Notes under the pieces: model-generated
Seen by the model: the letters and a program-made list of their open reading frames with translations, nothing else
Database searches by the model: none
What the model was told of the DNA's origin: nothing
Made by a program: the position numbers and the translations under genes
Shown here: in pieces, positions 1 to 12,664 of the stretch
How positions within the stretch are numbered: the stretch's first letter is position 1
Layout of the letters: the number at the start of each line of letters is the position of its first letter
Source of the DNA: Zerene cesonia
Lineage: Eukaryota; Arthropoda; Insecta; Lepidoptera; Pieridae
Assembly: GCF_012273895.1 (NCBI RefSeq)
Contig: NC_052122.1
Coordinates: 2,852,001-2,916,000, forward strand
DNA length: 64,000 nucleotides
Direction: 5' to 3'

Positions 1-1980
1 AAAACAAATTTTACACATTAGAAAAAATCACATAGAGCTCCAAGCATGCTCTAAAAAAATATTTAAAAGATTAAAAACTATGCTAATATATTCTTTGCAA
101 TCATTCTAATTATTGCCAAATTATTTTTGAAGTAATATAATAGTATTTATTATGTACAATGTAAGATTTTTCGCAAATCGCGTATTCTTATTTCTGAGCA
201 TAATACTTATGCGTGTTGTGTAAGTATGCGTGCGGCACTTTCTAGCTACACATCTTTGTATCTAGTCTCCTTCAGGGTAAATCTGAAATATATTTCAAAT
301 ATAGCTCGTATAGTCCCCCTATACGAGCTACATTTGAAATAGACTGTTCCTGAGTTAAAGAATATAGTAACTTTGTGATGTTCTTTAAAATAATATATGA
401 ACCTAATTCCGTGTGGGTCTCGGTTGAATACTCGTGAAATGTCACTTTGACATTTAAAAAAAGGGAAATTACATGTCGGTTTTTGTAAGTTCTATTTGTT
501 ATTAACTGATATTTCATTGATACACACTTGAATATAAGAAGAAAAAAAATATGCATACCATAATTTGATGCTATTATTAAATTAATCGTGAAATAATATA
601 ATCGCACTTAAATTTTTGACATGTATGTCAATCTTGAACGCATCTGCTTTGATCGGAACGCGTTGGGGCGTGTTGCTAAAACTGTCGGTCTGTCGTTATG
701 GCCGCTTAGTAACGTCAACTTCGTGGTGGTGGGTTTATAAGACTGATTAGGCAAAATTGATGTGAAATTATTGTCTACGGCCGGCGATAACTATTCAAAG
801 TGTCCGCCGACGTGAAATGCAAAGGAGAGCGCTCTCGCACAACAAAGGGGAGTCGATAGTTTTCATCATATAAGTGTAAAGTTATAAAAATATTAGTGCA
901 CGCTTAGCTTAATGTTCCGACTCTCGTGTAAACTGTTAATAACAATGACTTATCTAACGTAGTCATAATAATCCAAAAGAGTTAGTTGGAAAAAGAGTTT
1001 TACGCTTGGACAAAATTTGCGTGAAATGGTTGCTTCTGCAATGGAATCCGCAGCACTAATTACGTCCTGCTTCCAAGTTACAACTAAAAATAATTAGAAT
1101 TGCGGATTGGTTCAAGAACTAATTGAAAAGTTATCGCGTGTTTAAATGATAATTTATAATAAATGGTGAACTTCTCGTACAATCGGAACTTACAATGTAA
1201 TGATATTTACTTATAACCTATAGTTATGTTTTATCCGTGGTGCAATAAGAAGTTTTGTTAAATTTAGTAACTGTTTGGTTAGTATTATTAACAATGCATC
1301 CTTTTTATAGTTCAATATTGTTCTTTGTTAATTAATTCTGCAAATTTAAATAATAATGACAAGAAAAAATATTTCTATAAGCAAATGTTGACATTCGTTT
1401 TAGGTACATTAGTATAATTAATGATGATCACATACAAATGCAAGATAACAGTATTTAATTAAATTAAAATGAATGGTAATTAATGAATATACATCATCAA
1501 GCTTGTTATTGCTACAAATGTTCTAATCATGAAGAATTTATAACCTCTAAGTTGATTTTACTTTTGATGTAAGTTCAGTTTGTCCGAGGACTTTTCCAGT
1601 TTGAAAAATTATAATCAATCACATTGTCTTTGTTAATGGAAAAAGGGATATCAATGCCCTATTAGAAATTTAACCATGCTATATAATGTACATTGTAAAT
1701 CACTAGAAGTGCCAATATAATATTTTTCTTTAGTAATGCAGTATAACTATTTATGTAATATCAATGATTTTGAAAAACCTGAAGAAATTTAACTAATTAT
1801 AACTAGCTATCTATGATGCAAAATAATAATTATGAAAAGGTGATATAAAAAATATTTTACAAGAATATTATGAAATTTTGTTAAAAGATCCATCATCTTA
1901 ATAGTCTAAAATAGAATTTTGATTTACAAAAAGAACAATAAAAAAGTAGCAATTATTTGGAACAAGTTACTGTTCTGCAG
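1..1980. other. Upstream sequence or intron before the first recognised ANKRD exon
   Basis: AT-rich sequence with no coding exon that I can support. Roughly 640-860 is richer in CpG than its surroundings and could be a promoter or non-coding first exon. An ATG at 912 followed after 16 bases by a GTAAAC donor would join in the right phase to the exon at 1981, but the sequence is too short to judge. No ankyrin-repeat signature was found here on either strand. Confidence 0.4.
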
Positions 1981-4900
1981 ATAATAATACAAGAGCTACA
2001 CATATCGGAAGGACAAGGGATGACAGCACCAAAAAAAGTGGCAATGCAAGTACAAACAGTGAAGGCAGTAAAAGAACCAACATGGAGAGCCTAGCACAGG
2101 GAGAATTTGAAGGAAAGGAGGCTACCCCACAAGAGAAAGGAAGCAATACTGAAAACAAAGAAGGTTTGAAAGTCTAAAGATTGTGTTTTTTTTTTTAGTT
2201 AAATATTATTTATTTTATGAATAAAAGTATGCATGAAATAAGTCTAATATTTAAAATAATTGTTTAGAATTTTAATTTGAACAAAAGTAATATTTAACAC
2301 ACCCAATGATCAATTACAACAGAAGTAGGTCAAGGAACTTGAAAATTCCACCAACCAATAAATCTCTTGTTATCATAGTGTATTTGTTATATTGAAATCA
2401 ATATTATACAGCAATAATTATCAGTGAATTAATTGAATTATTCCATAAATTATTTTTAGAATGCACACAGTTGAGTAGCGGCGTGGTGTCATCCACACAG
2501 GATGACACTAACGTGACAACAAAGAAGAGTTATGATGAAGAGGAATCATCAGAGGATGACGTTTCTAAGCGGAAAAAGAGGAAAGAAAATGATGATAAGG
2601 AACCCATGGCAAAGCCCCCTCCTGTCGCTAGATCGGGTCCTGGCCGGTAATAGATATAATAAAATATAATAGTTTAAAAAAACTATAAAACACGCTTTAA
2701 CAAAAATCATATTTTGCAAATTGAAAACTGGAATAATTTTATCAAATTAGTGTATTGTCATCGGTCCTCAATAAATCTACAAAGTTTGAACGAAATCTGG
2801 CCGTTTAAAGTGGGTCAAAATCGCGCCAAAAGAAGTCAGTTACAAACAAACAAACAAACATACAAACAAACAAACAAACAAACATACAGGTGAAGCTAAT
2901 AAAAAGCGTGTAAAAATCATATGCTGGATAATCTCCAACTAATCTATTTATGAGAAAAAAAGTATATTGTATCAGTTTTATATTATATTCCTTCTAAACA
3001 AATGTATAAGTAGGCAATTAACTGTTTTTATGAAGGATCTTGTTTGTTAGTTTCCACAAAGTTCAAATAGTACCCAATCGGCAGTTAAATAAAAAAAAAA
3101 TTGGAGAAATATGAATATGTAACAGAGTACTAACCCGCAGCAAGCCTCCGGGACCGGCAAGCAAAACAGGTGCGTCACCGCTTAACAAGGGCGGGGCCTC
3201 GCCAAACGTGAATAAGGGAGCAGCCACCTCATCCACTGGCAAACTTCAGGCTACGGGCAAAGGAACACCAGGAACTAAAGTAAATGTTCAAAATACACAT
3301 CAGGTATATTAAAATGAAAAACAGTTAGGGTTTTTATTTAGATTATCGTTTGCTTTTTGTTTTGTGCGCAAGATTACTTGTGTTTGTGGTACTAGATAAA
3401 ATATATTGAAACAAAATTAACAGAATTTTTTTTTTCTTGAAGGAACTGTCATGAAGTGACAGTTTAATTTTCTTCATTCATCTTTGTTAACTATTATCCA
3501 TTATTATGTGTACGACAATAAAAAATCTATACCACAAATTGTTTTTCTTCTTCTTTTAATTTTTGTAACTTAACAATATAATTTCTGTAGAACAAATCTG
3601 GCTCCGGTAAGGGAGGAGTAGGATCACAGGCCATCAAGCAAGAGAGACGGAGTCCAGTGGCTAGTCCGAAGCCAGCCCAAGTGAAAGAGGAAGAGCCTGA
3701 AGACCAGAAGCCACCAGAAACTACAGCACCAAAAGTACCACCATTGAAGATTGTAATACCAGGAGGTGCAGGTGGCTCAGGCAGTAGAAATGAACAAGAA
3801 GAAGGTAAGACGGCTCTGTAAATATATATAAAATCACTGTGGCGGGACCACGGGTGGCCGAAAGGCTAGGCGTTGCTACGGTTTGGCAAAAACAGCGGGT
3901 TCGAATCCCGCCTCGTGATCAAATTTTTTCTATTTTTTCAAAATTTTTTTTTATGTCATAGTCGGCAATGGATGAATGAATGGCCGCCCATGAACATTTG
4001 GAGAGGCATAAGGTCAATTGCAGACCTTACGCCTCTACAAATGGATTGCCGACTTTAAATTGGGAAGGGATTAAGTAAGGATTGATGAGAGGAATGAAGG
4101 AAAGGAAATGGGAAGCGTAAGAAAAAGGATATGGGCCTCCGGCTTCCCCACTCACCGAACGAAACACAATAGCATGCTATTATTTCACGCCGGTTTTCTG
4201 TGGAGGTGTGGTACTTCCCCGGTGCGAGCTGGTGTAATTCGTGCCGAAGCGCCGTGAAGTGCCGACTACCACATACAAAAATTTTTCATTTCAATGCTAT
4301 AAAACTAAAAATTAAACGATGGTATTACTTATTCACCCTCGGGGTGGTGCACACGAGCCCCACCCGATTAAAACGTACAACCACACGCGCCGACTATGTG
4401 TGTATTGGTCTTACTTTGTTGTCAGTTATCATTATTATAATGGAATTTTTATTATAAAAATGATTGTTCTAAAGTGAGCATTTATATAAATAATAGTGAT
4501 GATTAATTATTAATTATGGATTGCCGCTTTCTGCATAAATTATTAACGTGTTATGTATTAATTCGGTTGACTATGTGTTACAAAATAATATGCAAAGACG
4601 GTCTATGCCACTCATATTGTTAATGTCATGTTCACGTGAAACCGTTTCATAAATCGTTGGGAGAGTGCATTATATTGCGTTTCTTTAATTGCACTTTCTA
4701 AATTAATCATTGACGGATTTTATTAATATATCGATCGCGACTTGTTGATTTTCTGTTCGTCGTGTGTCATTTGGTGTATAAGGAGAGAATTGATACAAAA
4801 AACATCCGCATCAGGTGGGACAGGGCAGCGCGGTGGTGGAAAGGGTCGGGGCAATGCGTCCACGTTACCGTACGTGATCCCGTGCACGAGCGCAGACGCG

Positions 4901-7900
4901 GGACAAACATCTGATAGCTCAGATGGCAACTGTGACGACAAGCGCCTGGGGGAGGGGGGCAAGGTGGGTGACCATTTCATTGAGAATCCTAGCCCATCAC
5001 AGCAGGTCGCCCTTGCTGTAGTGAGCCGTGTCTGCGTGAGACCAAGTGCCAACTCCGAAACTACTTGTCCGTTCTTTGTCTACTCCACAAACTTTTTAAT
5101 TGAAGCTCGGAAGCCTTTTTAAAATTTTCCAATGATACTCGCAAATCGGATGAAGTACTTTACTTATGTTACATCATATGGTATTGCAGCCGTAATCTCT
5201 GGTATTAATGGATTAATCTCTGGAATTTAGGGGATACTTGGTCCTATTCTCATGATTAGTCTAGTCTCTCTCGGCTAAGCACTAGCACTAATTAAACTCT
5301 CTCATCAATACGTGTCTGGCTCTAACTGTTGGATGAGTTTGATTTTGGTTGTATGAAACGCCGCGAGAGACAAACTCTTTATGTTTATAAAAAAAATGTG
5401 TTTAAATCTTTCGTAATCTTCCAGATTCATATTCATTTTATATTCATTGCAATTACAATGGAGATTTGCAAAAATAGTAAAACAAAGTAAAAGTAAAAGC
5501 ACATTTGATATGATCGACGTAGATTAGAATCGAGTTAATGTCGTACACGTACTTTGGTTTCGGTACGTTTATGTGGAGTTTGTCTTATAGGGCGGGCAAA
5601 GAGTTCTGCGTTCGCATAGAACGATTGACGGCGAGAAAGATAAAGAGCGAACTTCGCCTCAAACTGGCTCTGAGAACCGATCAGGCTCTGGATCTAACCA
5701 AGCTTTGAGTTCAAATAAAAGTCCTCCTCCCAGCTCAGTAAGTAGTAATTCAATGTTTAGAGCTAGACGCAACAAGAACGCGAAGGTATCAAATATTCAA
5801 TAATTATATCGATGTTTATACCCTGGAATTTTGATTTTATTCTGTGTACCAAAAGAGCCTTTCATATCCTAAGTTTCCCTTCGTCTATCTGCGCAAATTT
5901 ATTGTTTGTCTGCATGTCGATATTAATTTATTTTAATTTTATTTTAAAGTATTGTTAGTCCCATAAATGTTGATCAGTTGAAGTTTGCTATTAAATGTCT
6001 TTTATTTTTACTTAATGTTGAGTTAATTTCCGCTGGTTTTTAGAGACGGAGAAGTCGGTTACACGATGATGGCCACAGTAAATCAAATGCTAAGAGTTTT
6101 CAGGGTCAGGACGATCATGCTCCGTCGACGTCATCTGGTGGCACAGGTGGGAGAAATGAAGCAGGTAATTATATAGACCCCCGAAATAGAAAAGCATCCA
6201 CGACACTGTAGGACCCTAGTTAATACGTTTTAAAGGTACCACAACTTTAGAGCTCAATGAGTATTGCATATGTTTTTAGGATTTCTAAATAGAACATGAT
6301 ATTATGTAGATTAATCTTCTATTCAACAGCATTTATATGATTTGAAAAAAGTTATATAGTATATTAGAAATATTGAGAAAATATTGCTTTATTAATAATT
6401 GATCTAATTAGGAATTTAGCTATTTTGGAACATATAAGTTCATATTGTAGTGACTGAAATCTACAATCAGGTTGGTATGTTCAGTTATTTATGAAGTCAT
6501 GTGCTTGCATGATATTCAGTATAATTGTGCTAAAGATTTGAAAAAATCTTGGTGCATTTTAATTCATAAATATATATCCAAAGTGTTTTTGAATTGTCTT
6601 GTTTTAATGCGGTTCGATAGCCCTGTAAGTAGCTTGATAATATAACATGTTTTTCTATTGAGGGGATCTTATATATGAAAGAAACATACTAATGAAAAGT
6701 ACAATTTATTCTTATGTTTAACATCATCTTAATTAATATGTGCACGCACATATGCGAAGACGGACCAGGATGCAGAGGCCGGCGCTATCATTCTCCTTTA
6801 AAGTCTCCCAAGAGCACACGACAATCTTGTAATTCATTATTATATAATATTTCTCTGTTCTTCCGTTATTTATTTTATTTAAAATATTCAGTAGCTTAAA
6901 GATGATTATTTTATTTTGTTAAAATTCTGTGAAATTTGTATCACATCTCACAAGGTTAAACGAATCTGATTGTTAGATTTGATGCAATTGATGATTATTT
7001 TCGTCTTCTGTAAAGATTTCTTTAGCTATTTTTCGTGTTTAATTTTTCTTTATAAGCTGTTGAAATTGAATATTACTAATAAGGGCTACCGTTTGGCTAA
7101 TGCCAGAAGGCGCTACTTAATTTTTCGGAAATCTTTGCAACAAGTTGAAACTTAAAATGATGTTCCGATATTATGAAAATCTGTAATTAATCTTGCCTTA
7201 TACAATTTCTCGTGTAGCTTGTCTTGGAATAAATAGAGTGAAATGTGTTGCCGTCCTTCAATCGCTTAACAATCGATGAATTCTTTTATCGAAGTCCGTG
7301 TTTCGAAAATGTTTATTGATCAATATCCCGATATAATAACTTTAACTTATCGCATAGTTCAACGCACGAATATTATTCACAGTGATGTTAAACAAGTTCT
7401 CTGCCCCCTGTACTATCGAAATACATGAATACAAAAAACAATGGTTGGAATCATTTTTAAAACTGTCGCTGTTCGGGGCGCCAACTGGTACAAAATATGA
7501 AAGCTGGTAGCCCTAATTAGCCCATTTGATAATAAATTTTTAATGCAAACTTAATTGATATGTGCACGCACATATGAAGACGGACTGGGGGGCAGAGGTC
7601 GCCGCACTCCTCCCTTAAAGTCTACAAAGAAAAGAGGACACTCTTGTAATTTATTAAAATAATATTTTTCTGTACTTCTACTGTTCCTTTTCTTATGTGT
7701 TTCAAAAACAGAAAAAATATTGTACTGTTCAAAAATAAGATTCAAAACGCATTTCACCATATGCATGTCCTTTGAGGACCTGAATGTTATCACCAAACGG
7801 CTACCGGACCCTGAACTGTAATTTTCGCTTTGCAACTACAATGCATCTGTTGTTGTTGTTGTTGTTGTTGTATAATGACGTTTCTACATCGAGAGCATTA

Positions 7901-10606
7901 TTCAGTATTAGCCATTAGCATTATTACCCTAGAGAGCCCCTGGCTTCAGCCTTTGAACCTTTATCAATCGATTTGCCGTTTTATTTAAAAAATAACACGA
8001 ATATTTTACAATAGTTCTGTGTTTAAGTTTCATTGAACAACAGTTACTACTTCGAATATCTAAGACATTGTCCGACAAGGCAATGGAAAACGAAAATGGC
8101 AAATCGATAATGTTTGTTTACCTATGGCAGATGATCAATGTCTATTCATAGTTACAAACGCTGTTTGTAGCTTACAAGCTTGAATCCGTTGAGTGTAGAA
8201 ATGTCATTATAGTTATCTCTAAACTCCGGGTACGGGAGCCATATTATCATGTTCGTACATCCTAAATGTTTAGTGAATGCTCTTTCCGTTATTGGTGTTA
8301 TTTTATCTATCTTTCGTTGTTGGTGTTGGCCGTTTTCATGTGAGCGTGGGTGATGACGTACCGTTTGTATGTGTACAGCCGCTCCGGGGCCTTCCGTCGA
8401 GTTGCATCCAAGGAAGCGGAAGATCAAAGCGTCCAGGGAGAGCCACTCGCGGGAGCCGTCGAAGAGCGAGCACTCTGAGAACTCGATCGTCACGCACAAT
8501 GTCACGCACTCCAACCCCTACCAGATGTACATACACAAGAGGAAGCAGGTAATAATCACAGCGATTATTTAATTCTCTCTAATTTTCTTTATTTTCTTAA
8601 TTTTAATATATTATGTAAGTTTGTTAAAATGTACAGTTTATTAAGTTCCATTATTATTTGTATTTTGCTATTCTCCGGTAGCTATTAAAATTTGTCTTAT
8701 GCATATGTGTAAATTTTATTAATATTTAGATCGAGCGCAGACAGAAGGCCTTATTTCCAGTCAAGCCAAAGCCACCGAAAGATTTCAACAAGTATCTGAT
8801 GAATCGTTGCACATACACGCTACAGAACAACGTGAACCCAGAACCGCAAGTGGATATACCTGTTAACCTACCACAACAAATGGTTAAAGAGTTTATGTCT
8901 CAGGAGAGAGAAAGGTAATAATATAAAGCGCTGACCCATAGACTCAGCTGGGCTCTCATGGATCCTTCGTATATTTAAGCTTGTTATTTTTTGTTGGGAA
9001 CATAAACGATTAAAATAATATATTATGTCAGTAAATTAAGCTAGAATGTTGTAGCTAGACTGGGATACAGGTCAGGTGGGTGTATCTTATGATCTAGAAT
9101 ATACATTAAATAGCTTATCTCTATTCCATCTATTGTTAACTACAATTCTTCCTAAACCTTTCCGAACTTCATTATTTAAACATTAACGGATTCCTAAATA
9201 ATAAGATTACTTTCTTTCAGTGTTCAATAGAACCGATATAATAATACAAATAATAAAATAAATATGTTACTCCAATACAGAACGAGGTTGCGGATACAAC
9301 ATCAAGTGGAGAAGGAGAAACTGGTGCTTGCTGTGGAACAAGAGATACTGAGGGTGCACGGGCGCGCCGAACGCGCTGTGGCTAATCAGGTATATGCGAT
9401 ATATGTTTGCTGGAAACATTTACATATATATAATATAATAAATAATAAAAGTGAAGATGAGGATGTATTGGATAAGATTTGGTTGTTGACATCATAGTTG
9501 CACAAGCATAGTTAGAAAAAAAATCCTGCAAGTAATTCTGGGAGTCAGTAAGGGGAACGGTAAAGTCCAAATAATATTAAGAAATATTTTTTTAAATCAG
9601 ATGGGCCACACATTTTATGATAATATTTTCACATTTCGGGTGAGTTTCAACCCTTAAACTCCTAAAACAAACAGAAATAGATTTATGTTACACTTGTCTT
9701 ACTTCGGCTTAAATATTTATTGCTACTAAATATACTCGCTAGCTGCTAACACTTATAGGATTTCATTTTATTTGTTAATATAACTGCTAATTTGACAAAC
9801 ACAATATAGGGCCGTTTTTTATTTGTATAGGATCGTTTATCTAGATGTTTTCAATGATCAAAGTACACTGTATTGACCGTGATTGTCGCCCACTCTGCAG
9901 GCACTCCCGTTCTCCGTGTGCACGATCCTCCGCGACAAGGAGGTGTACAACGTGCTCGCGCCGGACCAGGAGGAGAAGCGCAACGCGCAGCGCTCCCGAT
10001 GCAACGGCCGCCAGATCAACTCATGGCTGCAGGAGGTGGACGATAAGTGGGAGAAGATCAAGGTCCGTGTTTGACACTTTTTTCTTTTTTTGGAGCTAGA
10101 AAATCTTACATAGATACGTTATTTCGGAATCCTAACGACTGAAACCTCAAGTGTTCCGTCGAGCCGCTTCAATGAAGAGGTCTCGGGAGCTGGTTTGTAC
10201 CTAGTTAGACCCTACCGTCTGCCCATCCGGCTAGTAGTTAGGTGGTTGAAATTTTCATAGATGATGAGGTTCTGCTGCTGTTACAATAACAGACAGTAAG
10301 GCAGCGCAGTTTTCTGATCTTAATTTCATCAACTAGTAGAGTCGTTATTAAAATATTATTCATATAATTCAAGATAGATTATCTCATTTTTACATTGGTA
10401 AATTGTGTTTAAATAATGACAATCGCTAACAGGAAGGCATGCTACGGCGTCAACACACAGAGGCGGAAACGTTACATGCGGTGCAGATGATGGGATGGGA
10501 GTGGAAGCTAAAGGAACTGGGGCTGTGCGACCACAAAAACACGCCCAAAATCGATCCTGCGCATGTACCACAAATACATGTGTCAAATTTTGATTTGCCC
10601 GCTTGA
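1981..10606 (+). CDS. ANKRD11/ANKRD12-like nuclear protein, C-terminal part (5' incomplete)
   Basis: Twelve exons join in frame: 1981-2163, 2460-2646, 3141-3303, 3591-3804, 4815-4963, 5591-5785, 6044-6164, 8379-8548, 8730-8914, 9281-9389, 9901-10062 and 10433-10606 (TGA), giving about 669 residues. The first exons encode Ser/Lys/Glu-rich, disordered sequence. The last five match the conserved C-terminus of vertebrate ANKRD11/12: HPRKRK, SNPYQMYIHKRK, EKEKLVLAVEQEILRVH, LPFSVCTILRD, INSWLQEVDDKWEK and a final block of the RQHTEAETLHAVQ type. Those proteins are chromatin-bound co-regulators that recruit histone deacetylases. No ankyrin repeats are encoded in this window, so they lie further upstream or are absent. 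The exon at 1981 enters in phase 1; an in-frame ATG at 2082 is a possible internal start. The donor at 2164 (GTTTGA) is weak. Identity is firm from the C-terminus; the 5' end is unresolved. Confidence 0.88.
2755..2915 (+). repeat. Interspersed repeat tail with CAAA-rich tract
   Basis: Lies in an ANKRD intron. A block that reads like the 3' end of a common lepidopteran retroelement is followed by about 45 bases of CAAA/CATA units (2844-2886) and then a short unique tail ending near AAAAAGCGTG. Family assignment is by memory of similar lepidopteran repeats, not by a search. Confidence 0.5.
3840..4275 (+). mobile_element. tRNA-headed SINE-like element, copy 1
   Basis: Lies in an ANKRD intron. 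A tRNA-like head (3848-3919) is followed by T-rich runs and then a body starting ATGTCATAG at about 3954. From there it matches a second copy at 51432-51747 in the same order: CGGC start, CACCGCCCAT-like block, a hairpin, a purine-rich stretch, GGGCCTCCGGCT, TTTCACGCCGGTTTTCTGTG, and GGTGCGAGCTGG near the end. A large hairpin occupies 3995-4043. The shared blocks are also typical of widespread lepidopteran SINE/MITE repeats. Confidence 0.65.
3848..3919 (+). tRNA. tRNA-like cloverleaf, probably a SINE head or tRNA pseudogene
   Basis: The 72 bases fold as a full cloverleaf by hand. The acceptor stem is 3848-3854 with 3912-3918 (6 of 7 pair, first pair C:A broken). The D arm has GCC/GGC with the GG pair in its loop. 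The anticodon stem is TTGCT/GGCAA with a 7-base loop. A five-base variable loop follows, then a perfect T stem GCGGG/CCCGC with loop TTCGAAT. The B box is GGTTCGAATCC, and a run of six T at 3924-3929 could terminate RNA polymerase III. The anticodon reads GGT, but position 33 is C instead of the near-universal T. That and the broken first pair argue against a working tRNA. Confidence 0.45.
6729..6872 (+). repeat. Dispersed repeat, copy A of a pair
   Basis: In the long ANKRD intron. It starts TTAATTAATATGTGCACG and shares most of about 140 bases in the same orientation with 7551-7692, including GCACGCACATATG, AAGACGGAC, TTAAAGTCT and CTTGTAATT. No terminal inverted repeats or target duplications were identified. 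Confidence 0.6.
7551..7692 (+). repeat. Dispersed repeat, copy B of a pair
   Basis: Second copy of the 6729-6872 repeat, about 820 bases downstream in the same intron and same orientation. The two differ by many substitutions and small gaps, so the duplication or the paired insertions are old. Confidence 0.6.
7849..7872 (+). repeat. TGT microsatellite
   Basis: About eight uninterrupted TGT units in an ANKRD intron. Confidence 0.9.
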
Positions 10607-11648
10607 GTTTTAAGTTCATATTGCCTGAGTTCATGTAAGGCTAGCACGTTCGCGTGCCGGCATAAATACTCTAAATTTTCCATTTCAAAGATCTACCATT
10701 TTTATAACACCAATTGGTAATACGAATCAAGCGGAGCTACTAAATTGAATTTTATATAAATTCGATATTTCTCGACCGTCGTCGAGCCTTTCTTAGGACT
10801 CTCCTGCGATTTTATTTCGGTGACGGGTGACTTCAATCCTATTCATTTTTCAACATCTTCATCATCACAAGTCATGCGTTACCGAGATGAATCACACTCT
10901 AAATTTAATTTTGTATGTCCTGATCGTAAGAATCAGACGTGATAGCCCTTCGGTCCTCGAGGCCTCTTCTTAAATCGCATATCTTCTGCGATACACTCCA
11001 CCATACATTTTATGAATTCTTTTATTAATTTAATACTTTCTTTTATTATAATTATTATTTTTTACACTCGGACACGGTACTATCTATCTGTATTGTAACA
11101 TTATGCAACTTTATTTAACAACAATGCACGAGGTATATTCGATTCACAAAGGTACGTCCGAATTACAATACTGTTAGATAGTATTACAATGACATGAATT
11201 AATTTAACATTTTATCTATTGAAATATGATTATTTTTTTATAAAGAGACATTGTATTGAATTTTAATCAGTTATGAATAATAATTTAGCTGTATATATAA
11301 AAGGAAAAATATTTTTTAAATAAAAAGATGATAGCTAGGATAAAGTTTTGTAAACAACTTACTTTTTTTAGTTACGCTTCGTGATACTTCATCAGCGAGG
11401 CTAGTAAAAGCGTACTTTGTTTTATTATGTAGTATAATTTAATTGATTTTAATTTAAACTTCAAATTGAAGCTTAATATTTTAACTAACTTCTAAGATCT
11501 CCCCTTTACATCATATCATACAATATGATTTAGTTATAATTACACTTATTATTGTCGTAATATACTGTGATATAGTTGATATCAGAGTATTGCTACGACA
11601 TTTTAACGACTTTACATTTTAATTCATAACTGTATCTAATTATTTACA

Positions 11649-11897
11649 ATATAAAGCTGAAGAGTTTGTTTGTTTGAACTTGCGTACCTCAGAAACTTCT
11701 GGACAGATTTTGTTGGAATTTGGACAGAGATAGTTTAAGACTTCAGAAAAAAAGAGAAAAATTCAAATTATATTTATTTGCAGGAATGTACTTATACATT
11801 ATATATTTTTGTCCCGTAAATCCCACAGTTAATGAACTGTGTGGGGAATAATCTGAGACTGTCCATCTTTTCCGTTACGACGCGGGCGGAAAGCTAA
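11649..11897 (+). mobile_element. Decayed Helitron-like repeat
   Basis: Begins with AAGCTGAAGAGTTTGTTTG, followed by a CTCAGAAACTTCTGG block, and ends near GCGGGCGGAAAGCTAA. This is the same arrangement as the intact copies at 48515 and 52876, but with an altered terminus (CTAA rather than CTAG) and a long interior. Confidence 0.5.
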
Positions 11898-12583
11898 TAT
11901 TCTAATTTCTCCATGTAGTTGTCCATAAATATGTATTTATAATAATGATGACATTATGATAATGATGTATTATATATTTTAAAAATAATGATTAGTTCGC
12001 CATTTATTTGAGAGTATTTATTGCGCAAAATGTTAATTTTATAATGTAGACACTCTTATTTTAGATACCGACAGGGTCATCGAATAATATTTTTATGCAA
12101 CTTAAATTATTTAAAATATTATTTGATGTGTGTATTGCAAACGATTTCCTATTAAAGATCTCAATGTACGTTTTGATTCATATTGTGCAAGTAATATTTG
12201 ATGAAATGTTAAAAAAAAATTAAGAAATGTTAAGCATATAAATACTCTCAATAATTTCGAATTGTTTGATCTTATTATTTTAATGTATTAATTTAAATAT
12301 AAATATAGTTTCTCTGTGATTTTAATATTTTTAAGGATTCGCATGAAATATTTTACAATTTATAATTAATCGAATGAGTTTGAATTATGAGTTAATTTCA
12401 ACTTTTATTAAAATGATATAATCTTATGTGTGTCTTTTCTTTAACAACCTGAATAGGAAAATCTCTCATCGTTCCTGTCAACGATGGCTTGATTGCAAAA
12501 GTGTTGACCTAATCTAAGAATTAAATGTCAATGTACTACAATTCCAAAAACATAATTTAATTAAGAAATAAACTTAAGATTGG

Positions 12584-12664
12584 TAGTCGTCTCGTCCCGA
12601 ACCTCCGACTTTTCGATTTAAGACCGAGGTGCTAACCTAACCACCACCTGCTGTACCACCACTG
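12584..12664 (-). mobile_element. tRNA-type SINE head fragment
   Basis: Read on the minus strand it starts GCAGTGGTGGTACAGCAGG and contains a B-box-like GGTTCGGGAC. This resembles the head of the complete SINE at 45402-45592. No tail was found. Confidence 0.45.

Noticed and set aside
2844..2890. CAAA/CATA repeats considered as a CRISPR-like array
   Set aside because: The units are 4 bases long without spacers. It is a simple repeat at a retroelement end, and the genome is eukaryotic.
4742..5122. 126-residue open frame as a stand-alone gene
   Set aside because: Its middle (4815-4963) joins in exact phase to ANKRD exons on both sides. The rest is intron read-through.
8277..8552. Arg/Ser-rich open frames on both strands around 8400
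   Set aside because: They are other frames of the ANKRD exon 8379-8548, whose correct frame gives the conserved HPRKRK and NPYQMYIHKRK motifs.
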